54,641 bases of DNA from Thermosediminibacteraceae bacterium (GCA_021890755.1 JAKKUQ010000009.1:1-54641); one strand, 5' to 3'; counted from the first letter of the stretch, positions 44,109-52,449 are shown. The notes: generated by a model not told the origin, from the letters alone. Numbers and translations: made by a program.

Positions 44109-45422
44109 TTATCTTAATCTCTGAAGTACATCTTCTAACGTTGGCTCGCCTATTTCCTGGAGCTTATACCTTACCCTTACCGACGGCTTATTAATTTTCA
44201 TAATTCGGCCCAAATCGATAGGAGTGCCAATTATGACCACATCGCACTCAGCCCTGTTGATGGTCTCCTCAAGCTCCCTTATCTGAGTTTCGCCATACCC
44301 CATTGCAGGCAAAATAACCGAAAGGTGAGTATATTTGGCGTAAGTATCCTTTATACTCCCTACGGCAAACGGCCTTGGGTCAACTATCTCGGAAGCGCCG
44401 AATTTCTTTGCAGCTACATACCCTGCACCATAAGTCATTTCCCCATGGGTAAGCGTTGGGCCATCCTCCACTACCAGCACCCTCTTGCCCTTAATGGCTG
44501 CCGGGTCTTCTACAAAAATGGGAGAGGCGGCCTCGATAACCTGAGCCTTGGGGTTCACTTCTTCGATGCTCCTGCGCACTGCATCTATGCCTTCAGGAGA
44601 AGCTGTTTCAATTTTGTTTATTACTACTACATCCGCCATCCTTAGGTTAGTTTCGCCCGGATGGTACTTCATTTCATGGCCTGGCCTGTGGGGATCTACC
44701 AGCACAATGTGAAGGTCGGTATTGTAAAAGGGAAAGTCGTTGTTTCCGCCGTCCCAAACTATTACATCCGCTTCTTTTTCCGCCTCTTTCAGAATCACGC
44801 CGTAGTCTACTCCAGCGTACACCACGATGCCCATATCGATATGGGGTTCATACTCTTCCCTTTCTTCGATAGTACATTTATGGATGTCCAAGTCTTCATA
44901 AGTCGCGAACCTCTGGCATATCTGCTGGCTTAAGTCACCATAAGGCATTGGGTGCCTTATTGCCACTACCTTTTTCCCCATATCCTTCAGTATCTGGCAT
45001 ACCCTTCTCGTGGTCTGGCTCTTTCCCACTCCTGTCCTTACGGCGCAAATCGATACAACAGGTTTTGTCGATTTGATCATGGTGCTTTTAGGTCCCATGA
45101 GCCTAAAATCCGCCCCGGCGGCAAGTACCCGGGAGGCTTTGTGCATCACATCTTCGTGGGATACATCGCTGTAAGCAAGAATTACCTGGTCAACTTCCAT
45201 TTCCTTTATCAGCTCTTCCAGCTGGCTTTCGGGATAAATGGGGATACCGTCTGGGTAAAGCTTACCTGCTAGCACGGCCGGATACTTTCTTCCCTCTATA
45301 TTCGGTATCTGGGTAGCCGTGAAAGCCACTACTTCATAAAGTTCGTTATCTCTGAAATAAGTATTGAATACGTGAAAGTCTCTGCCTGCAGCACCCATTA
45401 TTATAGTCTTGATACGTTTCAC
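44109..45422 (-). CDS. Cyclic 2,3-diphosphoglycerate synthetase-like P-loop GTPase/ATPase
   Basis: A 437-residue protein of the COG2403 type. It begins KRIKTIIMGAAGRDFHVFN, has a mid-protein P-loop CAVRTGVGKSQTTRR and VVEDGPTLTHGEM. Archaeal relatives make cyclic 2,3-diphosphoglycerate, a thermoprotectant; bacterial members sit near purine or carbamate-kinase genes and their role is unclear. GTG 45422 was chosen because GGGAGG stands 7 nt upstream; the longer open frame to 45461 lacks an SD. A small open frame ends 1 nt upstream, implying coupling. Confidence 0.85.
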   Translation of the reverse strand: MKRIKTIIMGAAGRDFHVFNTYFRDNELYEVVAFTATQIPNIEGRKYPAVLAGKLYPDGIPIYPESQLEELIKEMEVDQVILAYSDVSHEDVMHKASRVLAAGADFRLMGPKSTMIKSTKPVVSICAVRTGVGKSQTTRRVCQILKDMGKKVVAIRHPMPYGDLSQQICQRFATYEDLDIHKCTIEEREEYEPHIDMGIVVYAGVDYGVILKEAEKEADVIVWDGGNNDFPFYNTDLHIVLVDPHRPGHEMKYHPGETNLRMADVVVINKIETASPEGIDAVRRSIEEVNPKAQVIEAASPIFVEDPAAIKGKRVLVVEDGPTLTHGEMTYGAGYVAAKKFGASEIVDPRPFAVGSIKDTYAKYTHLSVILPAMGYGETQIRELEETINRAECDVVIIGTPIDLGRIMKINKPSVRVRYKLQEIGEPTLEDVLQRLR

Positions 45423-45423
45423 C

Positions 45424-45639
45424 TTATACCCTCCCTTTATCTTGGGTTTCATACCGGACATAAGAGCAAAAATCGTACCATCCTGTGGTCACGTATTTAA
45501 GCCCGGTTCTCGCCTCAGTACCGCAAAAGTTTTTTGCCTGCGCTAATAATTTTTGCATTTTTGCTTTGGCCAGCACGTTAAGTATCTCCGGCTTGATTTC
45601 TAAGAACTTTTTACTGCTTGATCTCAGTTTTCAAGCCAT
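45424..45639 (-). CDS. Small open frame before the GTPase gene, with in-frame TGA at codon 3
   Basis: A 71-codon frame from ATG 45639, behind CCGGGAG, reads MA-(TGA)-KLRSSSKKFLEIKPEI... and ends at TAA 45424-45426, one base before the GTPase GTG. The middle includes AQAKNFCGTEARTGLKY and ends YETQDKGRV. No family is recognised. If TGA is a stop, a GTG farther in (VLAKAK, behind CCGGAG) could start a ~50-residue protein. The tight spacing to the next gene suggests it is or was a real gene. The organism decodes UGA as Sec in selD, but no good SECIS follows here. Confidence 0.35.
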
Positions 45640-45675
45640 AAATAATCTCCCGGCTCTCGCCGAGAGTTCACTATT

Positions 45676-46020
45676 GACATACTCATCACTATCAGCACCG
45701 AAAAGAACATTCCCACCTGCCAGACTGGACTAGGCGTGACCGCTGTCGGCATTGTTAAAGAAAAGAATCTTCGCATGGGCAGGACGGAACCGGGAGACAG
45801 GATTTACTGCCTCGGCATCCCAACTGTGGGAAATGAGGTTAGACTCAATACCCCCGATATAGCCGATGCCGGTGCCGTGAAGCGCTCTTGTCCTATCAAG
45901 GGGGGGGGATTAGGGGTGGGGCTTTCGGTGCAGTGGGAAGCTAGTCTACCTGTAAATACGGAAAAATCGACGGGGCCTGCTAATGTGTCGTTTTTACCGC
46001 TCCGAAAGCACCGGAAATAA
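45676..46020 (+). pseudogene. Remnant of an AIR-synthase-like (CblS/alpha-ribazole-kinase-like) gene
   Basis: The frame encodes an internal fragment, ISTEKNIPTCQTGLGVTAVG then GDRIYCLGIPTVGNEV, like AIR-synthase-related proteins of the CblS group. At a run of nine G (45900-45908) it jumps to a segment resembling the C-terminus of that family (VNTEKSTGPA). The first ~130 residues and a central block are missing, and no start or SD exists. It is therefore a decayed gene with at least one internal deletion. The assignment to CblS is from memory of the family. Confidence 0.6.
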
Positions 46021-46057
46021 AGGGCTCAAGCCCGTTTTCGTCTGGGGACCACTCTAA

Positions 46058-46948
46058 TTACTTTTGCTGTATGCTGTTTTCAGCTTCCTTTATATTTTTT
46101 TCTGCTATCTGGTACTTCATCTTGATCAAGTTGGGATCCTTTGCTTCAATAGCTTCGGAAAGCTCCTTTAGCGAGAATTCCACTTTGCTTGCCATAGTGG
46201 CGTCCTTCAATTGCGATTTGGCCATTTCCCACTCCTGCAGGGCCTTGCTCATCGAAGCGGCGGCTTCTTGACTCTGATTGCCGAGAGCCCTATACGCTGC
46301 ATCCCTTGTGTAATATAACGTTCTTTTGGCACCCATCGCCGGGCCGCCTTGAAACAGCCTTCCGAAAGCCACGGTTCTATCGTAAAGGTCATTAGCTGTC
46401 AGCAGGCCACCGTAAAGGTCCTGCCTTGTAAGCATTTGGGTCACTTCGTTCAGTTTGCTGTTAAAGGCCGTAATCATCTCCATTCCCGCCCCTTTTTTTA
46501 GGGCTTCTTCCCGGAATTCGTTCCAATGGGAATGGATGAGAAATACCATCCTCTCGTATTTAGACCAGTCGGGCTGCTTTTGGCTGCCTCCCTGTTGCTG
46601 TCTTCCATTCTGCTGCTCGACGTTCTGGCTCCCTTGCTTTTGCTTTCCTCCCTCTTGGCTACCACCTTTCTGCTCTCCCCGGCCCCCTTGACCTTCGGAA
46701 CCCTCTTGAGTTCCTCCCGGCGGGGCCTGGAAGGCCAGGTAATCTTTTTCAAACTCTTTGATTAGCTTTTCCACATCTTTCTCCAGGTTCTTCAGCACGA
46801 ACATCCCCTTTTTCTCCTGAGTTGAGCTTTTAGGAGAAGACCTGGCATCCCCTCTGGAGCACCCTCCTGCCGCAGTCAAGCAAAGAAGCAACAACGATAA
46901 CATCAAAGTGTACGAAAAAAATACTCTTAAGGCTTTCGGGTGTTTCAC
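46058..46948 (-). CDS. Lipoprotein with Gln/Gly-rich linker
   Basis: A ~296-residue exported lipoprotein. The signal peptide ends in the lipobox LTAAGGC (Cys ~30 of the mature start). Residues ~80-130 form a low-complexity Gln/Gly/Ser/Lys-rich spacer, followed by a helical C-terminal domain of ~165 residues with several repeated helix pairs. I do not recognise the family. GTG 46948 behind GAGGTG is the best start; GTG 46957 is also possible. The start lies in the loop of a 15-bp inverted repeat (46918-46981). It sits after the flagellar rod genes. Confidence 0.75.
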   Translation of the reverse strand: MKHPKALRVFFSYTLMLSLLLLCLTAAGGCSRGDARSSPKSSTQEKKGMFVLKNLEKDVEKLIKEFEKDYLAFQAPPGGTQEGSEGQGGRGEQKGGSQEGGKQKQGSQNVEQQNGRQQQGGSQKQPDWSKYERMVFLIHSHWNEFREEALKKGAGMEMITAFNSKLNEVTQMLTRQDLYGGLLTANDLYDRTVAFGRLFQGGPAMGAKRTLYYTRDAAYRALGNQSQEAAASMSKALQEWEMAKSQLKDATMASKVEFSLKELSEAIEAKDPNLIKMKYQIAEKNIKEAENSIQQK

Positions 46949-46981
46949 CTGAACCACCTCACATCACCTTAAGAGTATTTT
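46918..46981 (-). terminator. 15-bp inverted repeat/terminator overlapping the lipoprotein start
   Basis: Arms 46918-46932 and 46967-46981 are perfect complements (AAAATACTCTTAAGG). On the minus strand the stem is followed by TTTTTTCG, as in a rho-independent terminator for the flagellar run. Its 34-nt loop holds the SD and start codon of the lipoprotein gene. Confidence 0.75.
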
Positions 46982-47017
46982 CCCCACACTCTACCCTTTT
47001 TATTTATTCCATTCTTA

Positions 47018-47296
47018 CTATACGTACTTTTCAAGCTGCCTGTACAATTCTTCTGCGATTCCTATCCCATTATTCCTGGAAAGCTCTTCCGCTAAAGCAT
47101 CGTCGTGCATGGACTGGACTATGTCGAAGGATAGGCTATTTCCAAAAAGTCCTCCTCTCGGAATTGTTTCTCGCATTTCTTTTAAAAGATACCTCAAGAA
47201 AATTGCCTCGAACTCGCGGCATACCTTTTTGAGCTCTGACTTTTGATTATTGAAATTACCAGACGAAATAGCAGGATTTAAAGATTCAACTTTCAA
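47018..47296 (-). CDS. FlgJ-like rod-binding domain protein
   Basis: A 92-residue protein matching the rod-binding domain of FlgJ: CREFEAIFLRYLLKEMRETIPRGGLF then a SMHDDALAEELSRNNGIGIAEEL segment. The muramidase domain of proteobacterial FlgJ is absent, normal for Firmicutes. It caps or guides rod assembly. It follows flgG by 14 bp, so the three flagellar genes form one run ending at the inverted repeat. Confidence 0.88.
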   Translation of the reverse strand: MKVESLNPAISSGNFNNQKSELKKVCREFEAIFLRYLLKEMRETIPRGGLFGNSLSFDIVQSMHDDALAEELSRNNGIGIAEELYRQLEKYV

Positions 47297-47310
47297 GGCT
47301 CAAAGCCTCC

Positions 47311-48117
47311 CTATCTCCTGATATTGTTGGCTTCACCCAGCATCTCGTCTGCCACTTGAATTGCTTTCGTATTTATTTCATATGCCCTCTGAGCCACTAT
47401 CAAGTTGACCATCTCTTCCACAACCTGCACGTTGGACATTTCCAAAAAGCCCTGCAGTATATTGCCAAAGCCAGGTTCATCACGGTCTTGCTTCAGATGG
47501 TACTCTCCCGACGCCTCAGTTTGCTCAAATAGGTTGTTGCCCACTGCCAGCAGGCCCTCGGGGTTTAAGAACTTTGCAATAGCTATAGTCGCAATCTCCA
47601 CGATATTGCCGGATTCGTCTTTGCCCGTTATTGTCCCATCGGCCGATATGCTGATATCGGTCAGGTCTACGGGTATCGATATGTAATCCTCGTCTTCATC
47701 GAGCACGTAATATCCTTCCGAAGTCACAAGATACCTTTCGTTGCCTTCCATAGACAGCTTAAAAGATCCGTCCCTGGTAAAAGCCCTACTCCCATCGGGC
47801 CTTTCAACCACAAAGAAACCTTCTCCGTCGATAGCAAGATCGAAGGTGTTTCCTGTCTGCTGGAGGTTACCAGTAGTGAAAACTCTGGTAGTCGAAGAAG
47901 GCCTTACGCCGTGTCCTACCTGCAGTCCCACCGGATTTCCCTGTCCGGGCTGGTGAACATCTGGCCTCATTAAAGTTTCATAAAGCAGGTCTTTAAACTC
48001 CACCCTGCTCTTTTTATAACCGGTAGTATTTACATTGGCCAAGTTATTCGCAATCACGTCAACATTGAGCTGCTGGGCAAGCATGCCCGAAGCCGCACTC
48101 CAGAGTGCTCGCATCAT
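47311..48117 (-). CDS. flgG: Flagellar basal-body rod protein FlgG (FlhP-like)
   Basis: A 268-residue rod protein. The N-terminal flagellar motif LWSAASGMLAQQLNVDVIANNLANVNTTGYK is complete, as is the C-terminal LSNVQVVEEMVNLIVAQRAYEINTKAIQVADEML motif. The distal rod in Gram-positive bacteria is made of such proteins. It follows a related gene (48198-48983); the pair corresponds to flhO-flhP behind mbl in Bacillus. Confidence 0.93.
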   Translation of the reverse strand: MMRALWSAASGMLAQQLNVDVIANNLANVNTTGYKKSRVEFKDLLYETLMRPDVHQPGQGNPVGLQVGHGVRPSSTTRVFTTGNLQQTGNTFDLAIDGEGFFVVERPDGSRAFTRDGSFKLSMEGNERYLVTSEGYYVLDEDEDYISIPVDLTDISISADGTITGKDESGNIVEIATIAIAKFLNPEGLLAVGNNLFEQTEASGEYHLKQDRDEPGFGNILQGFLEMSNVQVVEEMVNLIVAQRAYEINTKAIQVADEMLGEANNIRR

Positions 48118-48197
48118 GACAAAATCCCTCCCTCGTTAATCTTGCTGCCTCTGTCGTTCGGCAGCGGAGGGCCCCTGCAATGCAGTCCGGCCCTAAA

Positions 48198-48983
48198 TTA
48201 TATTCTTGCGATTTCATTAACGGCCTTTGCCAGAGTCTCATCGTGGGCTCTTATTATCCTCTGGTTTGCTTCATACGCCCTAAAAGCCGATATGAGGTTT
48301 ACCATTTCTGTCACGGCATTTACGTTGGACCTTTCAAGAGCCCCTTGAATTATCTTTGCACTGGCTGGAAATGGCGCACCATGAACTCTGTAAAGGTTAT
48401 CACCGCGTTTTTCTAAAATAGAATCAGCAGTAAAAGCAGCAATCCTTAGCCTGTCCACTAATTGGCCATCAATTAAAACTTCTCCTTCAGTGTTTACGAG
48501 TATTTTGCTGCCGTCCCTCAAATTTATGGGTCCGTTTTCTCCCATAACGTAATAACCTTCTTTGGTGACAAGAAAGCCTTGGTCATTGAGCGTAAAACTG
48601 CCGTCTCTTGTATAAAGAAGCTCTCCTTCGGGTGTAAGAACTCCAAAAAACGATCTTTCACCTTCTCTTACTTCCTGTATCGCCAGATCCAGGGGGTTTG
48701 AGGTAATTTCTACTTTCCCTTGCGTGAAGTCTACGTAGATTTCATCTACTGTAACACCCGTTCCTAGCACTCCAATAAACGGAATGGGGTCGATTTTAAA
48801 CCCGGTTCCTACTGTTACAGGATCATCAAAGCGATGGATATTTAGTTCCGGGAGAGCCCTGAAAACCACCCCATCTCTTTTGAACCCCGCGGTGTTTACA
48901 TTGGCCAGGTTGTTTGAGATGACATCGGTTCTTGCCATTTCTGCCAGCATGCCAGCCGCCGACGTATAAAGCCCTCTGATCAT
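48198..48983 (-). CDS. Flagellar basal-body rod protein FlgF/FlgG family (FlhO-like)
   Basis: A 261-residue rod protein with MIRGLYTSAAGMLAE...NNLANVNTAGFK at the N-terminus and a NAVTEMVNLISAFRAYEANQRII motif at the C-terminus. It follows mbl by 16 bp. GGGGAGG precedes the ATG at 48983, with a GTG three codons earlier as an alternative. Between this gene and flgG is an 80-bp GC-rich gap with two small hairpins. Confidence 0.92.
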   Translation of the reverse strand: MIRGLYTSAAGMLAEMARTDVISNNLANVNTAGFKRDGVVFRALPELNIHRFDDPVTVGTGFKIDPIPFIGVLGTGVTVDEIYVDFTQGKVEITSNPLDLAIQEVREGERSFFGVLTPEGELLYTRDGSFTLNDQGFLVTKEGYYVMGENGPINLRDGSKILVNTEGEVLIDGQLVDRLRIAAFTADSILEKRGDNLYRVHGAPFPASAKIIQGALERSNVNAVTEMVNLISAFRAYEANQRIIRAHDETLAKAVNEIARI

Positions 48984-48999
48984 CACTGTCACCTCCCCT

Positions 49000-49998
49000 T
49001 CATCTTCTGTAAAAGTTATTAGGCCTCAACATATCCAGACATTCCAGAGCTTTGCCAGCTCCCATAGCAACGCAGGAAATAGCATCTTCTGCCACGTATA
49101 CGGGGATGTTGGTTCTATAGGAAATGAGCTTGTCCAAACCTCTCAGGAGCGAACCACCACCTGTCAGCACTATGCCTCGTTCGCTCAAGTCAGCGGCAAG
49201 TTCTGGAGGTGTTTGTTCCAGCACGCTGAATATGGCTTCGATTATCTTTTCTACAGGTTCCTGAAGCGCCTCACACATCTGCTTTGAAGTAACAGTTGCA
49301 GTCTGGGGCAGCCCGCTGATCAAGCTTCTGCCCCTGATTTCAAGAGATTCCGAAAAGCCGTCTTCTGGAAACACCGTAGCTATCGTAATTTTCACTTCCT
49401 CAGCTGTACGCTCTCCTATCGCTAGATTAAATTCTCTCCTTACGTATTTTATTATGGCTTCATCGAACATATCTCCCGCAACTTTCAACGACGTGCCGCA
49501 CACGATCCCCCCTAAGGAAAGCACGGCAATGTCGGTGGTACCTCCCCCGATATCAACAACCATGTTGCCAACTGGTTTGGAAATATCAAGGCCTGCTCCT
49601 ATGGCAGCTGCAACGGGTTCTTCTATCAGAAAAGTCTGCCTTGCTCCGGCAGCGGTTGACGCCTCTATAATGGCTCTTTTTTCAACTTCAGTGATCACCG
49701 CAGGTACGCATATCATTACCCTGGGCCTAAAAAGTTTCTTCTGAACTATCTGGTTGAGAAAATACTTGAGCATCAGCTCGGTTATAGTATAATTTGCTAT
49801 TACCCCTCCCCGGAGAGGCCTTATGGCTACAATGTTGCCGGGAGTCCTGCCGATCATTTTCCAGGCCCTTTCACCTACAGCCAGCACTTTGCCTGTATCC
49901 TTGTCCAAAGCTACCACAGAAGGTTCTCGGAGGACAATACCTTTTCCCTTTACGTATATTAGTACAGACGCTGTTCCAAGATCTATCCCAATATCCAT
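49000..49998 (-). CDS. mbl: MreB-like cell-shape actin Mbl
   Basis: A 332-residue actin-like protein that guides lateral wall synthesis. Phosphate-1 DIGIDLGTASVLI, phosphate-2 VVDIGGGTTDIAVLSLGG and adenosine GIVLTGGGSLLRGL motifs are complete. ATG 49998 fits the family, but the SD (AGGAGG) is 13 nt away; an ATT two codons earlier is at ideal distance and would give an MF- N-terminus like that of Bacillus Mbl. The position between spoIIID and flagellar rod genes matches Bacillus mbl. Confidence 0.94.
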   Translation of the reverse strand: MDIGIDLGTASVLIYVKGKGIVLREPSVVALDKDTGKVLAVGERAWKMIGRTPGNIVAIRPLRGGVIANYTITELMLKYFLNQIVQKKLFRPRVMICVPAVITEVEKRAIIEASTAAGARQTFLIEEPVAAAIGAGLDISKPVGNMVVDIGGGTTDIAVLSLGGIVCGTSLKVAGDMFDEAIIKYVRREFNLAIGERTAEEVKITIATVFPEDGFSESLEIRGRSLISGLPQTATVTSKQMCEALQEPVEKIIEAIFSVLEQTPPELAADLSERGIVLTGGGSLLRGLDKLISYRTNIPVYVAEDAISCVAMGAGKALECLDMLRPNNFYRR

Positions 49999-50101
49999 GA
50001 AAATTTTGTAACCTCCTGTCAATACATAAAAGATGATGGTGTATAAATTCTACATATAGATAAAAAATTCCTTCTTTTTTATTCTACTTTTTTAACATTT
50101 A

Positions 50102-50350
50102 TTAGCAATTAAGGTATTTTCTCCGGGTAGCCCTTCCGCCTCTAATATGCCTTTCGGCTTTATTGAATTCAAGCACTTCTTTTACCAATTTTGCCTTTTC
50201 CGGGTTTATTTCTGGAAGCCTTTCCGTCATATCTTTATGCACTGTGCTTTTGCTCACACCAAATATTTTAGCGGCCTGCCTTACGGTGGCCTTAGTTTCA
50301 ATTATGTAAGATGCAATTGCCAGAACCCTTTCTCTCATGTAATCTCTCAC
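50102..50350 (-). CDS. spoIIID: Sporulation transcription factor SpoIIID
   Basis: An 82-residue DNA-binding protein with the SpoIIID helix-turn-helix TVRQAAKIFGVSKSTVHKDM and the basic C-terminal tail RHIRGGRATRRKY. It modulates sigma-E genes in the mother cell. It starts at a GTG behind GGGGGA. A terminator separates it from spoIIQ upstream; mbl follows downstream as in Bacillus. Confidence 0.97.
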   Translation of the reverse strand: MRDYMRERVLAIASYIIETKATVRQAAKIFGVSKSTVHKDMTERLPEINPEKAKLVKEVLEFNKAERHIRGGRATRRKYLNC

Positions 50351-50425
50351 GTCTATTCCCCCTTCGCCTGTTTTTTAGTAAATATATATGTCGCATCTTG
50401 CTTTGTTAGAAGAAAAAAAAATAAA

Positions 50426-50454
50426 AGCGTGGCTTTTAAAAAGAAAGCCACGCT
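50426..50454 (-). terminator. Terminator of spoIIQ
   Basis: Stem AGCGTGGCTT / AAGCCACGCT with A/T-rich extension, followed on the minus strand by TTATTTTTTTTTC. Confidence 0.85.
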
Positions 50455-50476
50455 CTTTAAAAATAAGGGGGGCAGT

Positions 50477-51319
50477 TTAAAGATTGGGGAGAAAGTTTTT
50501 GGGATCGACACTTTCATTGCCTTTTAAAACCTCAAAGTGAAGGTGGGGAGGATCTTCTATCTCAAAGGGAGCAGTTTTCCCAACACCCCCTATTACATCG
50601 CCTTTTTTAACATGCTTTCCTTTATGCACAAGGTTATCGGACATTAAATTGCCGTATAATGTCTTAAGTCCGTTACCGTGGTCTATCACTACAACCACAC
50701 CCAGCTTTGGATCGGAACTTCTTACCTCCACTACTGTCCCCGCCATGGCTGCTTTTACGGGGGTGCCAACCTCCGCGGCAATATCTACACCTTTATGAGC
50801 ACACCATTGCTCCAGGGTCTTTGAGTACACCAGTGTATCTTTTGAATGGTCGGTTATAATTTTTCCCGCGACAGGCATTATCATTGTCTTCGGGTTTTCG
50901 GCAAAGGCTTCTATTACGCTTGCTTCTTCTTTTTTGTTAAGGTCTTCCTCAGCAGTATCCGTCCGGGTAAGTTCACTAGTGCTAGAACCGGCTTTCTCTT
51001 CTTCATTTTCTACTTTTTGTTCCGTCACCGGCTGGCGTTCGACAATATTTTCCTCTTTTTCGGGTTCTGGTATTCTTTCTTCATTTAGGTTAATCTCCCA
51101 CTCTCTGGGTGAAGCGTAATCCTCTGGTTGCTGGGGATTAGTGTTATACCTTATGTACCAGAACGCTGCATTAACTGTGAAAAGTGCCGCCAAAAAACCT
51201 AAAAGTAAAAGCTTTTTGAAAGAGATTTTTTTTCTCAAGTTCTGCATAATGGAGGAAAACCATCGGATGGCCCGACTAATGCGGAGCATCTGCATCACCT
51301 CGTTTAATATTATGACCAT
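50477..51319 (-). CDS. spoIIQ: Forespore engulfment protein SpoIIQ (M23/LytM family)
   Basis: A 280-residue protein with one N-terminal helix (LLLLGFLAALFTVNAAFWYI), an acidic linker (~75-140) and a C-terminal LytM domain (~150-275). The zinc ligands look complete: CAHKGVDIA (His and Asp) and HLHFEV, with HGNGLKTLYG also present. Clostridial SpoIIQ keeps these residues, whereas the Bacillus protein has lost one. Gene order supports SpoIIQ. ATG 51319 stands behind GGAGG but that SD lies in a 17-bp inverted repeat; ATG 51289 behind GAGGTG in the loop is an equally good start. Confidence 0.9.
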   Translation of the reverse strand: MVIILNEVMQMLRISRAIRWFSSIMQNLRKKISFKKLLLLGFLAALFTVNAAFWYIRYNTNPQQPEDYASPREWEINLNEERIPEPEKEENIVERQPVTEQKVENEEEKAGSSTSELTRTDTAEEDLNKKEEASVIEAFAENPKTMIMPVAGKIITDHSKDTLVYSKTLEQWCAHKGVDIAAEVGTPVKAAMAGTVVEVRSSDPKLGVVVVIDHGNGLKTLYGNLMSDNLVHKGKHVKKGDVIGGVGKTAPFEIEDPPHLHFEVLKGNESVDPKNFLPNL

Positions 51320-51338
51320 AATTTTCCTCCATTATGCA
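51243..51338. repeat. 17-bp inverted repeat over the spoIIQ start region
   Basis: TGCATAATGGAGGAAAA (51243-51259) has its exact complement at 51322-51338. On the minus strand one arm holds the SD of ATG 51319 and the other is inside the coding region; the 62-nt loop contains a second SD and ATG (51289). Confidence 0.85.
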
Positions 51339-51350
51339 TTCCTGAAATTT

Positions 51351-52358
51351 TTATTTTAATTGTTCTATTTTCTTAACTTCCACTCCGGTATAGTAATGCT
51401 TTAGTATATCGATGTAGTTTGCGCCCTTTTCAGCCATTGCATTTGCCCCGTACTGGCTGAGACCCACACCGTGGCCGTAGCCTATAGTAGTAAATCTTAT
51501 TTTATCGCCATTTCGGTCCCACTTGAAATTCGTTGAGTTGAGCTGAAATAACTCCCTAATCTCCGTGCCTTTTACCACCTTGTTCCCAATCCGCATTTTT
51601 TTAATCCTGCCGCTTTCGCTCCTTTCGACGACCTCCCAATGGCGCTCGGGATTTTTGTAATCTATTATTATGTCAGGCCACTTTTGCCTTATTTTTGAAA
51701 CAACTTCGCTTACTGATAGTTCCTTAACCTCTAAAAATTTAGGCGAAGATTCCTCTCCCGGACTTGTTACGCTTCGCAGGTAAGGAACGAAATTGCCCCA
51801 AACATCTTCCGAATTTTCTGTTTTCCCACCGCTGGTAGAGTGAAAAAGAGGATCTATTGGCTTTCCCTGGTAAAGGATTATCATCCCTTCAGTGCTTTTT
51901 ACCGCTTGCGAGATCTTGCTGTGATAATGGTAAAAAGCAAATATCCCCCATTTTTTCAACATTTGTCCAGTACTTATCCAGGCCTGGCAATGAGTCGGAT
52001 CATCGCAAATATCAGCTTCCGGATGTTTGCTGCACCCAGTTCCTCCTGCCGATCTCATCCTTTTATAGACATAGGTTCTAGCAGCCACCGCCTGAGCCTT
52101 CAGGGCCTCAATTTTAAAAGAGGCTGGCATTTCAGCTGCCACCACACCTTTAACGTATTCTTCGAGTGGGATTTTCTCTATCCTATTCCTCGAGGTTATG
52201 TAAAGCGATACTACCATTTCTCCCGGTTTTTGAATTTCCCTTGTTCCTCCACTACGTTCCTGCAAAAGGCCGCCACAGCTTTTTGCTATAACAGCGGGGA
52301 GAACAATTACCAAAAAAAATATAAAAAAAATAAGGTAATATACAATGCTCTTCATCAT
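51351..52358 (-). CDS. spoIID: Stage II sporulation protein D (lytic transglycosylase)
   Basis: A 335-residue engulfment enzyme that cleaves peptidoglycan glycan strands. An N-terminal membrane anchor (IVYYLIFFIFFLVIVLPAVIA) is followed by the SpoIID domain: EEYVKGVVAAEMPASF (catalytic Glu), KAQAVAARTYV, HSTSGGKTENSEDVWG, and GYGHGVGLSQYGANAMA near the end. With SpoIIM and SpoIIP it drives membrane migration in engulfment. It lies between murA and spoIIQ as in Bacillus. Confidence 0.97.
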   Translation of the reverse strand: MMKSIVYYLIFFIFFLVIVLPAVIAKSCGGLLQERSGGTREIQKPGEMVVSLYITSRNRIEKIPLEEYVKGVVAAEMPASFKIEALKAQAVAARTYVYKRMRSAGGTGCSKHPEADICDDPTHCQAWISTGQMLKKWGIFAFYHYHSKISQAVKSTEGMIILYQGKPIDPLFHSTSGGKTENSEDVWGNFVPYLRSVTSPGEESSPKFLEVKELSVSEVVSKIRQKWPDIIIDYKNPERHWEVVERSESGRIKKMRIGNKVVKGTEIRELFQLNSTNFKWDRNGDKIRFTTIGYGHGVGLSQYGANAMAEKGANYIDILKHYYTGVEVKKIEQLK

Positions 52359-52423
52359 ATCCCAACCCCTTTTTGTCCTTTTAAAATTTTATTTTCGGGC
52401 TGCTGGGAATATGATGAATTAAC

Positions 52424-52449
52424 ATAAAAAAATGAGCCTCAATCGGCTC
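52424..52449 (-). terminator. murA: Terminator at the end of murA
   Basis: Stem GAGCC / GGCTC (52434-52438 / 52445-52449) overlapping the murA stop, followed on the minus strand by ATTTTTTTA. It separates murA from the sporulation-specific spoIID. Confidence 0.75.

Noticed and set aside
45485-45733. Plus-strand frame of 82 codons opposite the small open frame
   Set aside because: Sequence is low in protein-like features, lacks an SD, and the opposite strand has the better coding signal.
48118-48197. Hairpins in the GC-rich gap between the two rod genes as an RNA element
   Set aside because: Stems are short and not followed by a T run; no known riboswitch or RNA motif is recognisable.
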